Shown: positions 15,733 through 24,041 of the stretch, piece after piece
How the letters are laid out: every line of letters begins with the position of its first letter
How positions within the stretch are numbered: the stretch's first letter is position 1
Assembly: GCA_035502675.1 (NCBI GenBank)
Contig: DATJUC010000080.1
Location: 1 to 42,867, forward strand
DNA from: DATJUC01 sp035502675
GTDB taxonomy: Bacteria > Vulcanimicrobiota > Vulcanimicrobiia > Vulcanimicrobiales > Vulcanimicrobiaceae
Reading direction: 5' to 3'
DNA length: 42,867 bases
The notes under the pieces: generated by a model
Database searches by the model: none
Seen by the model: the letters and a program-made list of their open reading frames with translations, nothing else
Told to the model about the DNA's origin: nothing
Position numbers and translations under genes: made by a program

Positions 15733-16303
15733 CAAACTCAACCCAAAGACGACCGCGCTTTTGGTGATGGACTATCAGTCCGGCATCGTGGCGCGAATTC
15801 CCGAGGCCGCAGCGCTCCTCGAGAAGGCCGCTCGAGCGATCGCCGCCGCGCGTCGTCACGGAGCACGCGTCGCATACGTGCGCGTCGCCTTCGACGAGGC
15901 CGATGCTAACGCGATCCCGGCGAGCAATAAGGCCTTCTCGCGGTTTGGCCCGATGATCGACGCATTTCGCCCCGACTCTCCGGCGACGCAAATCGATCCC
16001 AGGATCGCGCCGCAGCCGGAAGATATCCTCGTTCGCAAGACCCGCGTTGGAGCGTTTTCGACGACCGATCTGCGCGAGCAGCTGACGGGCGCGGGGATTA
16101 CGGCGTTGATCCTCGCGGGCATCAGCACGAGCGGCGTCGTCCTCTCGACCGTGCGTGATGCCGCCGATCGCGATTACCGGCTTTTCGTCGTCGCGGACGC
16201 CTGTGCGGACCCGGATCCCGAGGTTCACCGGTTCCTGATCGACCGGATTTATCCAAGTCAAGCCGACGTGATCGACGTCGGCGCCATCGATGGACTCTTC
16301 TAA
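15716..16303 (+). CDS. isochorismatase-like hydrolase family protein
   Basis: The 195-aa protein has the isochorismatase-like alpha/beta fold: LLVMDYQSGIV with the catalytic-type Asp, VRKTRVGAFSTTDL with the conserved Lys, and LAGISTSGVVLSTVRDAADR. At the position of the nucleophilic Cys in cysteine hydrolases (x-C-V-x-S-T) the sequence has Val (SGVVLST), so a Cys-dependent amidase mechanism is unlikely. This 'TSGVVLST' subgroup is common and its substrate is unknown. AAGGAG (15705-15710) lies 5 nt before the ATG, and the gene overlaps the transporter by 17 nt. The operon suggests a role in handling the transporter's substrate; that is inference. Confidence 0.88.
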   Translation: MNQPPDKLNPKTTALLVMDYQSGIVARIPEAAALLEKAARAIAAARRHGARVAYVRVAFDEADANAIPASNKAFSRFGPMIDAFRPDSPATQIDPRIAPQPEDILVRKTRVGAFSTTDLREQLTGAGITALILAGISTSGVVLSTVRDAADRDYRLFVVADACADPDPEVHRFLIDRIYPSQADVIDVGAIDGLF

Positions 16304-16910
16304 AGCCCCGTCGAGCGATAGGGTACGTAACCGTCCAGGAGCGCGTTCGGCATGAAGTCAACTCGATTGCGCGCGTAATCGACGGTGAACGTAAAGCGCC
16401 GCAGCTGCAGCTGCCGGCCGGAATATCGCGCGCGCAAGTCGTGTTTGGCTTCGAAGACCGGCGAGAGCGTCACCGCTCCGGCCTTCGCCTCGACGACGGG
16501 CGTGCCGTCGGAAAAAACCGCCGGAACACGAATGACGGCCGGCGTCGGATCGTCGTCATCCGCCGAACGTGGCGACGTCGTCCGTAAAGTCGACGGTTAC
16601 GGCAAAATGCGAAAGGAACGAGTATCTGAGGATCCCATCGATCGGCCCGTAATCGCCTTACTGCGTGAGGTCCAGCGGCAACGGGACGATCGCCCCGGCA
16701 ACCCCGCGAACTTCGGCTTTTCCTACCTTGACGTCGCTTAGCGTCAGCGTGCTGCACTTGCACCTTGGCGCTGCCGGTTACGTGACCGCTTCCGCTTCCT
16801 TCGAGTCCGGCTTCGCGCGCCAGATGCGGCGTGATGACGGTGATCGGGGCCCGAAACGACGTGGAGGTCGTCGAGGCGAACCGACATGGGCGCGGTCGCG
16901 TGCAGCATGA
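16300..16910 (-). pseudogene. retropepsin-like aspartic protease pseudogene
   Basis: The minus strand carries pieces of a retroviral-type aspartyl protease domain in several frames. In order: APITVITPHLAREAGLEGSG and HVTGSAKVQVQ; then LSDVKVGKAEVRGVAGAIVP (frame changed); then GPIDGILRYSFLSHFAVTVD (changed again); then VPAVFSDGTPVVEAKAGAV and FTVDYARNRVDFMPNALLDG to a TAG at 16300-16302. In intact relatives a D-(T/S)-G motif precedes 'AP/AS-x-V-I-(T/S)-P'; here that position reads TSFR, so the catalytic Asp is gone. The N-terminal signal region is also missing. It overlaps the stop of the convergent hydrolase by 4 nt. This accounts for the otherwise gene-free stretch 16304-16945. Confidence 0.7.
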
Positions 16911-16945
16911 GAGGCTACTTTTTAGACGGTCGCGCGAGCTTTCTG

Positions 16946-19531
16946 CTATGGTCCTAGGATCGACATCGGAATCGGCAGCGAGACCGTAGCGCCCAAACCG
17001 GTCGTTGCCGTGAGGGAAAGCGAGACGCTGGTCTGGCCGATCGGCAGGCCGGCATTGGAAAAGTTGAAGCTACCCTGCCATTGTCCCGGGCCGATGCTCT
17101 GCAGGTTTGCGATCGGAACGATGGCATTGGGACCGAAACTCAACTTGGCCACGTTGGTCGACGTGATCGCCGAAATGGTCATCGGATCGCCGTTGTGCAC
17201 TACCGACGGCGTCACTTGCACGTAGAAGATCTGCGGGGCGGCGTTGGAAGCGGCATAGTTGTTCTGCGGTGCGGCGCCAAACGTGTAGACGTTGGTTTGT
17301 GAGAAGGCCGTCGGTAAGGGTTGGGGGCTCGGACCGCTAGACTGCTGCGGCAGGCCGGCGCTATGCGGCGGCGCCGTTGCGATGAGCCCGCCGGGCGGCG
17401 GCGTTGCCAAGACGTGTGCCGGCGGCGCGTTCGACGTCGGCACGATTACCGGCCGCGGCTCCGGTGCGGGAGCGGGCGGTGCTTCCGTGCGCTCCGGCTC
17501 AACCTCTAAATGGTGGCGCGGCGGCGGAAGCAACGTGCCCGGAGGCAGCGTCGGCAGGCCCTCGGGGCGCGGAATGCCCAGACGGTTCTCGCCGATGGCG
17601 CCGCTGTCGCCGGCTTGAACGACGTGCGGGGTCACCGTCACGATCAGCTCGTTGCGCGTGCTCTGCACGTTATGATACTGGAATAGAATCGGGCCGATCA
17701 GCGGGATGTCCCCGAGAATCGGCACCTTTTGGGTGGTGCGCTCGTCGTCTTCTTCGATCAGTCCGCCGATAACGATCGTCTCGCCGTCGCGCATTCCCAC
17801 CGTCGTGGTGGTGTCGCGGCTTTGAATATTCGGGACGCCGGTGGAGGCGTTGATCGCGGCGATCGAGTTGACCGACGGATGCAGAGTCACCGTGATGTAA
17901 TCGTCGGCATTGACCACCGGAGTGATGTCGAGCGTGACGCCGGTTTGAAAGCTCTGCACCTGGGTGGTCGCGACGGTGCCGGTGCCCCCGCCGGTGGTCG
18001 TCAGTATGTTGACCGTCTCGCCGGCCCGCAACGAGGCGGTACGGCCCGAGATCGTGGTAATGCGCGGATCTTCCAAGATGCGCGCGTGGTTGTTTTGAAT
18101 TAGAAAGTTAAGCACCGCCTCGAGCTGCATCGGCGTACGGATTAGCGGGAAGAAGTTGAGGTAGGGAATCTGCTGACCTGCCCCGGGCACCGTGTTGCCG
18201 GGTGGATAGAGCGGCGGCACTTCTTGCAGCGTCGTCGAGAGCGCGGCGTTGGGGAACTGTAAGCCCAACTGCTTGACGACGCCCTCGTCCACTTCCAGCA
18301 CTTCGGTGTCCAGCGCCACCATCGTCGGCGCCCGGTCCAGCTTTTCGATGAGGTCCTTGGCCAGCTTGATGCTGTAGGGGCTGCCCGTGAGCACCAGCTC
18401 AGTAGAGTTGGGCGGTACGACGATGTGCAGGTCGCTAGCCGTGTTCTGCAGCGCTTGCGTCACCGTGTTGGCAATGTCCGTTGCCGTCGTCGAAGCTCCG
18501 CCTTGTTGGCCCGGCACCGCCGCGTGCAGTTGCACGACGTCGACGCCGGAGCCGCCCGCGCCGCCTTGCTCGCCGCCGGCGCCCGCGCCGGTGCCGGGCG
18601 GGGCAACGTCGAGTTGGCTAATCGCGTCGAAGATTCGGCGCTGAACGGTAAGGTTAGAACGCACCGTGATCGCGTTGAGATCAGGGTTGACCTCAACCGG
18701 AAGATTCGAAAAGGAGCGCTGCAGCAGATCGGCCACCGACTGTGCGTCGACGTACCTGAGCCGGTAGACTTGCGTGTACTGCGTTCCGCTCTGCGGCACG
18801 TCCAGCTCGGAGATCAGCTGCTTAGCGCGATCGACGTCGTCGGGCGGACCCGAGAGCAGAATCTCGCTGCCGGAGACCACGACGCGCACGCCGGGCGTCT
18901 CGGCAGCCACGGCGCGCGCCACCTGTCTTGCGCTGCGCTGCGTGACGCGCACGGCCTCGGCGGGGTAGCGCGGCTTGGGCGCAGGCGTCGGGGGCGCCGT
19001 ATCGATTGCCTGGATAATGGCCTTAATCTGCGCGACGTCGGCGGGCGAGGCTATGACGATGACGTTGCGGTTCGGTGCTGCCAGAATGCGGGCGCTCGGA
19101 TAGACCGCCGCAAGGCGCCGCACGGCCGTTTCCGGCGAGATGACGCGTAGCTGCACGGTATCGACGACGGTATCGGTGGGGTTCTTGACGTCGATGCCGC
19201 TGGCGATGGTACGCATGCCGGTTTCTTGATACCCGGGAGCGACCACGATCAGGGCGTTGGCGTGCGAATCGACGGCGATGTGCGCGTCGGGATAAACGGT
19301 GTGCAGGATTTCGGCCGCACGCGATGCGGAGATGATTTGGAGACTGATGACGATCGGCGGGTCGGGCGTCGGAGTCGGCGTGCTTCGCGCCACCGCCGGC
19401 GCGAGCGGGAACATCGTACCGGCGGCCAGAGATACGGCAGCAACGACGATCAGCAGAATCCTCGGGATCCTTGGACGGGACGCAGGCAAGACCGGCAAAC
19501 GCGCTGCCCTCTCTCTTGCGGCTAGCTCCAT
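16946..19531 (-). CDS. secretin (GspD/PilQ superfamily) with C-terminal extension
   Basis: The 861-aa protein should form the outer-membrane ring of a secretion or pilus-type channel. After a signal/TM segment (about residues 24-50) there are four repeated N-domains (alpha/beta modules with 'NALIVVAPGYQE', 'NVIVIASPADVAQIK', 'EILLSGPPDDVDRAKQL', 'NAITVRSNLTVQRRIFDAIS'), a Gly-rich linker, a fifth module (ELVLTGSPYSIKLAKDLIEK), and the secretin core with ILEDPRITTISGRTASLRAG, TLDITPVVNADDYITVTLHP and IVIGGLIEEDDERTTQKVPI then GDIPLIGPILF. Unusually, about 210 residues follow: a Pro/Ala-rich linker and a final beta-sandwich-like domain. No ATPase, platform or pseudopilin gene is adjacent. It starts inside the upstream HTH gene (10-nt overlap). 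Confidence 0.9.
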   Translation of the reverse strand: MELAARERAARLPVLPASRPRIPRILLIVVAAVSLAAGTMFPLAPAVARSTPTPTPDPPIVISLQIISASRAAEILHTVYPDAHIAVDSHANALIVVAPGYQETGMRTIASGIDVKNPTDTVVDTVQLRVISPETAVRRLAAVYPSARILAAPNRNVIVIASPADVAQIKAIIQAIDTAPPTPAPKPRYPAEAVRVTQRSARQVARAVAAETPGVRVVVSGSEILLSGPPDDVDRAKQLISELDVPQSGTQYTQVYRLRYVDAQSVADLLQRSFSNLPVEVNPDLNAITVRSNLTVQRRIFDAISQLDVAPPGTGAGAGGEQGGAGGSGVDVVQLHAAVPGQQGGASTTATDIANTVTQALQNTASDLHIVVPPNSTELVLTGSPYSIKLAKDLIEKLDRAPTMVALDTEVLEVDEGVVKQLGLQFPNAALSTTLQEVPPLYPPGNTVPGAGQQIPYLNFFPLIRTPMQLEAVLNFLIQNNHARILEDPRITTISGRTASLRAGETVNILTTTGGGTGTVATTQVQSFQTGVTLDITPVVNADDYITVTLHPSVNSIAAINASTGVPNIQSRDTTTTVGMRDGETIVIGGLIEEDDERTTQKVPILGDIPLIGPILFQYHNVQSTRNELIVTVTPHVVQAGDSGAIGENRLGIPRPEGLPTLPPGTLLPPPRHHLEVEPERTEAPPAPAPEPRPVIVPTSNAPPAHVLATPPPGGLIATAPPHSAGLPQQSSGPSPQPLPTAFSQTNVYTFGAAPQNNYAASNAAPQIFYVQVTPSVVHNGDPMTISAITSTNVAKLSFGPNAIVPIANLQSIGPGQWQGSFNFSNAGLPIGQTSVSLSLTATTGLGATVSLPIPMSILGP

Positions 19532-20196
19532 TCCCCGCGGGGAACCGAGCGAATTGCCTGCTCTTGCCGGCGATCGTTCTCATCTTGCGGGCGGTTCTTG
19601 GATCGCAGGATGATGGCCATCGCCTCAACCGACGCCTGCGCCTGAACGAGCGCAGCGCGCTCGATCAACTTTTCGGCGCCCCGTGCGATCTCCTCATAGG
19701 CGCGAATCGCGCCTTCGGAGTCGCCGCCGTCTGCCTGCTGCGCGGCTCGTTCCAGACGCCGGTCGACATCGTCGAGATGCAAGTGTGCGTGCAGCAACCG
19801 AGAAGCGACGAACTGGATCTGCTCCGCGATCAGCGAGAAGATTTCCGAGCGCTCGCTGAAGAACTGCGCGAGCGAGATCCCAAGGCTGTTAGCTATTGCC
19901 TGAGGTGACTTCTTTTCCGCACACGATTCCATAACGATGGCACACTGCCGGATCGACTTCTCTCGATGCGCTCCGCGCGAAAAGGTATCGCGATGAAACT
20001 GGGCGGCCCTGCGGATCAGACAGTGGATGTAGCCGACGGTCGCCAGATCGTTTTGAGCGCGCGTGTCTGAAGTTCCGAAAAACGGGCCCACGAGCGGATT
20101 GCAGCGCAATCCCTCCGGATCGTGCAGGTGCCGGAACAGGTGCTCGACCGCGTCCGCAAGCGTTCGCTCTTCTCCGCGGAAGCGGCGAGCCCTCAT
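19522..20196 (-). CDS. short HTH protein, paralogue of the 555-aa regulator at 28539
   Basis: The 224-aa protein starts at ATG 20196, one nucleotide after the protease stop; the longer open frame is protease shadow. Residues of about 15-45 carry the motif VEHLFRHLHDPEGLRCNPLV, matched in the 28539 protein by VRHLFRHLNQPRELRRNPLV. A helix-turn-helix follows (SPQAIANSLGISLAQFFSER), aligned with APRVVAADLGISERQFRRER there; the arginines of the recognition helix are replaced by F and S here, so DNA binding may be weakened. A single TPR-like hairpin (ERAAQQADGGDSEGAIRAYE) ends the homology. It looks like a truncated partner or antagonist of the larger protein. Function is inferred. Its 3' end overlaps the secretin start by 10 nt. 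Confidence 0.72.
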   Translation of the reverse strand: MRARRFRGEERTLADAVEHLFRHLHDPEGLRCNPLVGPFFGTSDTRAQNDLATVGYIHCLIRRAAQFHRDTFSRGAHREKSIRQCAIVMESCAEKKSPQAIANSLGISLAQFFSERSEIFSLIAEQIQFVASRLLHAHLHLDDVDRRLERAAQQADGGDSEGAIRAYEEIARGAEKLIERAALVQAQASVEAMAIILRSKNRPQDENDRRQEQAIRSVPRGEWS

Positions 20197-20197
20197 T

Positions 20198-22354
20198 CTA
20201 CCGGCGCGTTCCGCACTCGTCGGTCGCAATCTGCGTTCCGATCGGAATCCCGATGCCCGACACGCTGTCGAAGCCGGGCAGTGCCGACTCGCCCGTCGCA
20301 CCATCGAACGAATTACTGCCCTTGACGACGTCGACGAAGTCGTATTTGTACGCCGTCTTTGCGAAGGCACCGTAGAGCGTGTCGATGCCCCACTGCGAGG
20401 TCGTGCAGACCTGATTGATTTCGGCCTGCATCGCCACGTAGATCGGGCTGGCCCACGACGTACCCCAAACCAAGCCCCACGACCCGTTCAGATAGACGCT
20501 GTCGTGCGCCGCGGGGAGCGCGATATCGGGCACGTTCCGCCCGGAAGGCTGGACTCCGGCGACCCCCGTCTGATAGGGCGGCGGCGTCCAGATCGTCGAA
20601 ACGCCGTTCCCGCCTGCGCCGAGCAGATCGTCCCACACGGCCGGATTCGAAATCGGCCCGCTTACCGGAACGTTCGGGTTCGTGCTCCCCGACTGCGTGC
20701 CGCCGACGCCTACGAAGTGCGGATCGCTGGCCGGCGCACCGGCGCCACGCTGGATCGAACTTCCCCCATCGTAGCACTCGGGACCGTAGTCGCCGCTCGA
20801 GGCCGCGAACGTGACCCCTTGAGCGGACGCGCCGAGCGCGATGCCGTCGGTGATCGAATCGAACGTGGGATCTACCGTATCGCACTCGCTAAACGAGGAG
20901 TTCACGACGGTCGCCTTGCCGTCGCTCACGATCTGGTTGTAGGCATCCTCGACGTCCGTATCGCTCAATACGGCGGGATTATAGACGATGATGTTCGCTC
21001 CCGGCGCGAGCGACGCAATCGTTTCGACGTCGAGCGCGGCCTCGAGCGCGTCGCCCGGGGTGCTGCCGCCGCCGTCGATGGGCTCGTCGGTTACGGTTCC
21101 CGTTCGCGTGATCCCGAAATAATGGAGAAACGCCGCGAGGTCCGAGGCCGAAACCGTATTGTCGATGACGATCGCGGCCGTCTCGCCTTTTCCGTCGTCG
21201 CCGTAGGCAACTGGTAAAGAAAGCCCGTTCGTCACGTCGCTCGGTCCCCAGCCGCCGGTTGGACCCAGCCCGGGCACCGGCGTGGGCGTCGGGGCCGCGC
21301 CCACCAGGCTGACGTTATCGACGTACTGAGTATCGTAGTGCTTCGCGCGGCCGCTGCCGTAGACGCCGAAAAAGAGCGTCTCGGTCTTTCCGGCGTACTT
21401 TGCAAGGCTCCACGTCCTATGAACCCAGCCGGCAAAATTGGCATTCGTCTTTGCGAGTTCGATTGCCGGCTTGCCGGCCGCGTCGGCGAGCGCTATTTCT
21501 TGATATGCGTTTCTCTCAGTGGGTTCGTTCGTCGTTTGATAGAGCCACGCCCCGAGCGTCGCATTCCGCGGCACCGTAACGCGTTGGCAGATCGCGGACC
21601 AGCCCTTGACCTCGCTGGCTGACGTTGCCGATCCGGTTAATGCATCGTATTCCCCATTTTCCGGGTGCCGACGAGAGACGGATGCCGATGCCGCGCCGCA
21701 GCTGGTCCACGGCGCAAGCTTCCCTGTGCTGAAGCTTCCGTTGGACACGACGTTTTCGTATTTAACCGCCGGCAGCGTCGCTGCGGCGTCGGAATCGCGG
21801 TGCAACAGGACGAGATCGTTGGCCTCGGCGGCGGCGACCTCCGGAGCTAACTGCGCGGGTATTCGTAACGGCCGGATGTTTGCCGCCCGTACGCCGTACT
21901 GCGGTTGCTGGAAATCGTGGATCTCCGTCGAAAAAAGCCGTTCGACGTTAACGGAAGGCCCCACGGCGTCGACGATCAGGCGATTGGCATAACGCCGGGT
22001 TACGCGTAAACCCGCATCGTGCAACGCGGATAGCACGCGATGCTCCTGGCTGACGGTAGGGGCGTAGCGTGCTAAGAATTCCTGGCGCGCGAGATAATGC
22101 GGTTGCGGATCGCGTTCCAGACGGTCGACGAAGCGCTCCAGCTCGGCCTCGTGATTGTAGCGCAGAAGCAGGACGACCCGGGCCGGCTTGCCGGGGCTGC
22201 GGCGCCCGAGATCGCGCGCGGATGCCGCCGTCGCTTTGCCTTGCGCCGAACCGGGCACTTGCGGCGTAATTCCCCCGCCGCACGCTGCCAGCGTGCCGAT
22301 CAGCAGCGAGCAGGAGAGCAGAGTGCGGGTGGGCATGCGTCGAGTCGATGACAT
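20198..22354 (-). CDS. S53 family (sedolisin/kumamolisin-like) lipoprotein protease
   Basis: The 718-aa product is a secreted serine-carboxyl peptidase made as a proenzyme. Order of domains: signal with lipobox LAAC (Cys25); pro-kumamolisin activation domain (about 55-180); an inserted beta-sandwich resembling a carbohydrate-binding module (about 200-352, NVVSNGSFSTGKLAPW ... DTQYVDNVSLVGA); a TPTPVPG linker; catalytic domain (about 365-718). Active-site residues are visible: Glu438 and Asp442 (E-x3-D), oxyanion Asp522 in SSGDYG, and Ser633 in WGTSWASP. Ca-site segments YDFVDVVKGSN and GFDSVSGIG close the protein. Sedolisins work at acid pH. The lipid anchor implies cell-surface or periplasmic proteolysis. 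It is translated 29 nt behind the lipoprotein gene. Confidence 0.92.
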   Translation of the reverse strand: MSSTRRMPTRTLLSCSLLIGTLAACGGGITPQVPGSAQGKATAASARDLGRRSPGKPARVVLLLRYNHEAELERFVDRLERDPQPHYLARQEFLARYAPTVSQEHRVLSALHDAGLRVTRRYANRLIVDAVGPSVNVERLFSTEIHDFQQPQYGVRAANIRPLRIPAQLAPEVAAAEANDLVLLHRDSDAAATLPAVKYENVVSNGSFSTGKLAPWTSCGAASASVSRRHPENGEYDALTGSATSASEVKGWSAICQRVTVPRNATLGAWLYQTTNEPTERNAYQEIALADAAGKPAIELAKTNANFAGWVHRTWSLAKYAGKTETLFFGVYGSGRAKHYDTQYVDNVSLVGAAPTPTPVPGLGPTGGWGPSDVTNGLSLPVAYGDDGKGETAAIVIDNTVSASDLAAFLHYFGITRTGTVTDEPIDGGGSTPGDALEAALDVETIASLAPGANIIVYNPAVLSDTDVEDAYNQIVSDGKATVVNSSFSECDTVDPTFDSITDGIALGASAQGVTFAASSGDYGPECYDGGSSIQRGAGAPASDPHFVGVGGTQSGSTNPNVPVSGPISNPAVWDDLLGAGGNGVSTIWTPPPYQTGVAGVQPSGRNVPDIALPAAHDSVYLNGSWGLVWGTSWASPIYVAMQAEINQVCTTSQWGIDTLYGAFAKTAYKYDFVDVVKGSNSFDGATGESALPGFDSVSGIGIPIGTQIATDECGTRR

Positions 22355-22383
22355 CAGCGGTATTCCTCAGCTGCGGACGGTGC

Positions 22384-24021
22384 TTAGTACGCGATGGCGA
22401 GTGCAATCGGCGTCGAATAACCGGAGGGCGACGGGATCGGGCTGCGATGCACCCACGTGCCGTAGGCGACGGGAATAATCTGGTTTCGCGCACCGCTGGC
22501 AACGTAAACGTTCTTGGAACCCGGATCTTGCGCCAGGGCGCGCGGATCGCTTAACGACGCCAGCGTTAACGGGCCCTGTCCGGGAACGACTTGGTAGAGA
22601 TTCGCCTCGCCGGCCTTGATGGGTTTGCCGACGACGAAGACGTCCACGAAGCTCGCCGCCGCCGTATAGTCAGTGGCGATTCCGGCGATTGCCGCCAGGG
22701 GCAGACTCGAACCGGTTGCATATTCGCCCGACTCGCTGTAGAGGCCGAGACCGCCGCCGTTTTTCTGCCCGACCGCGACCGCGCCGGGCTGAACGAAGGC
22801 CAGCGGACCCGGGGACGGCGTCTGCGCGAAGGCTCCCGCGGAAAGCGCCACCGGCGTGCCGGCCTTGCTGTAGGCGGCAACGCCACTTCGAGCGGTGACG
22901 TAAAGCTGCTGAACGTCCGGATCGTACGCGAGCGCGACGATGCCGCTGGCGCGAATCGGTTTGAAGCCCGCAATTGCCTTGCCGGCAGGATCGAACGCGA
23001 CGACCAGTCCGCGAGTGCCGTCGCCTGCGAACAACTCTTGATCGCGGGAGTCGTAGGCCAGCGCCGGAACCTTCCCAAGGCCTGCAAAGGCGCCGCTGGG
23101 CAAGCTTACCCGCTCGTCCGTCTCTCCGTTGTAAAGGACGATCGCGGCCCCTCGACTTGGGACGGTGTCGTAGGCAGCGTAGATCGCGGAAGCCTCGGTG
23201 ACGGTCGCCGAGTTTTCGGCGTGGTTGCCGAACGCGTCGGTCGCCGTAGCCACGATCGCGGCTTTCTGTCCCGGCGGCAGACCCTGGATCAAGGCAACTT
23301 GAAAGTTTTGCGGATCTTGGTCCGGCTTCGGTCGAGTGACCTTCAGATATGCCGTCGACGTAACCGATGGCGCCAAAATGAGGTCCGCCGGTTGGGGCAC
23401 GAGTGTGTTACCGTCGACGTCCTGGGCCGTCACCGCGAACAAGCCCGGCACGTCGCCGAGAAAGTCGAATCCGCCGTTCTTCGAATCGGGAGCGACGAAC
23501 GGTTGGCCGGGAGCTTCCGTTATCGCGATTGCGCCGACGACGCCGGCGACTGCCACCTTGATGACGTTGGTTGCATTTGGCGCGATCTTCTGCGTCACTC
23601 GCGCCGCCCCGACGACGTTTCCGACAGGATTCCCGGCGGATTTTTGCGTGCGGTCGTAGAGGGTGAACGCGAAGGTATCACGGCCGGCAGGCGCGTCGAC
23701 ATCGGTGGTTGTCGTCGAGGGTTTACCAGTCGCAGCCGGGGCGTTCACATACGCCGCGGTTTTGGCATCACCATTGACCACGACGATGATGCTTGCCCCG
23801 GAGGGTGATATCCAGCGAGGTCCGCGGGACGTCGCGATTTGCTTGCGGTTGGCCGGCCAGCGAATCGTAAACTGCGCCGTCGTGCTGCTCGTCCGCGGCT
23901 GCGCCGGCGGCACCTCGGGCACGGGATCGCCGCCCGGGCCCATCGCCGTGCCGGAACATCCAGCAATGAAGACGGCTGAGACTGCGACAATACCGAACCG
24001 TTGCTTGCGTAAGCGCTTCAT
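22384..24021 (-). CDS. lipoprotein with Ig-like and beta-propeller regions
   Basis: This 545-aa protein is probably lipid-anchored (MKRLRKQRFGIVAVSAVF, lipobox IAGC). ATG 24021 has AGAGGG 6 nt upstream; an alternative ATG at 24042 overlaps the upstream stop as TGATG. Residues of about 40-290 look like beta-sandwich modules (ATAQFTIRWPANRKQIATS-type strands, DVDGNTLVPQPADLILAP, ATDAFGNHAENSATV), and residues of about 300-540 are propeller blades (VPALAYDSRDQELFAGDGTR, IVALAYDPDVQQLYVTARSG, GAVAVGQKNGGGLGLYS). It lies between two proteases and is translationally coupled to the first, so a role as an accessory or substrate-binding surface protein is plausible but not shown. Confidence 0.82.
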   Translation of the reverse strand: MKRLRKQRFGIVAVSAVFIAGCSGTAMGPGGDPVPEVPPAQPRTSSTTAQFTIRWPANRKQIATSRGPRWISPSGASIIVVVNGDAKTAAYVNAPAATGKPSTTTTDVDAPAGRDTFAFTLYDRTQKSAGNPVGNVVGAARVTQKIAPNATNVIKVAVAGVVGAIAITEAPGQPFVAPDSKNGGFDFLGDVPGLFAVTAQDVDGNTLVPQPADLILAPSVTSTAYLKVTRPKPDQDPQNFQVALIQGLPPGQKAAIVATATDAFGNHAENSATVTEASAIYAAYDTVPSRGAAIVLYNGETDERVSLPSGAFAGLGKVPALAYDSRDQELFAGDGTRGLVVAFDPAGKAIAGFKPIRASGIVALAYDPDVQQLYVTARSGVAAYSKAGTPVALSAGAFAQTPSPGPLAFVQPGAVAVGQKNGGGLGLYSESGEYATGSSLPLAAIAGIATDYTAAASFVDVFVVGKPIKAGEANLYQVVPGQGPLTLASLSDPRALAQDPGSKNVYVASGARNQIIPVAYGTWVHRSPIPSPSGYSTPIALAIAY

Positions 24022-24041
24022 GATCGCCCTCTTTTCGGACA

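Noticed and set aside
20063..21217. 384-codon plus-strand open frame opposite the S53 protease
   Set aside because: It is the antisense of the sedolisin catalytic domain and lacks a ribosome-binding site and motifs.
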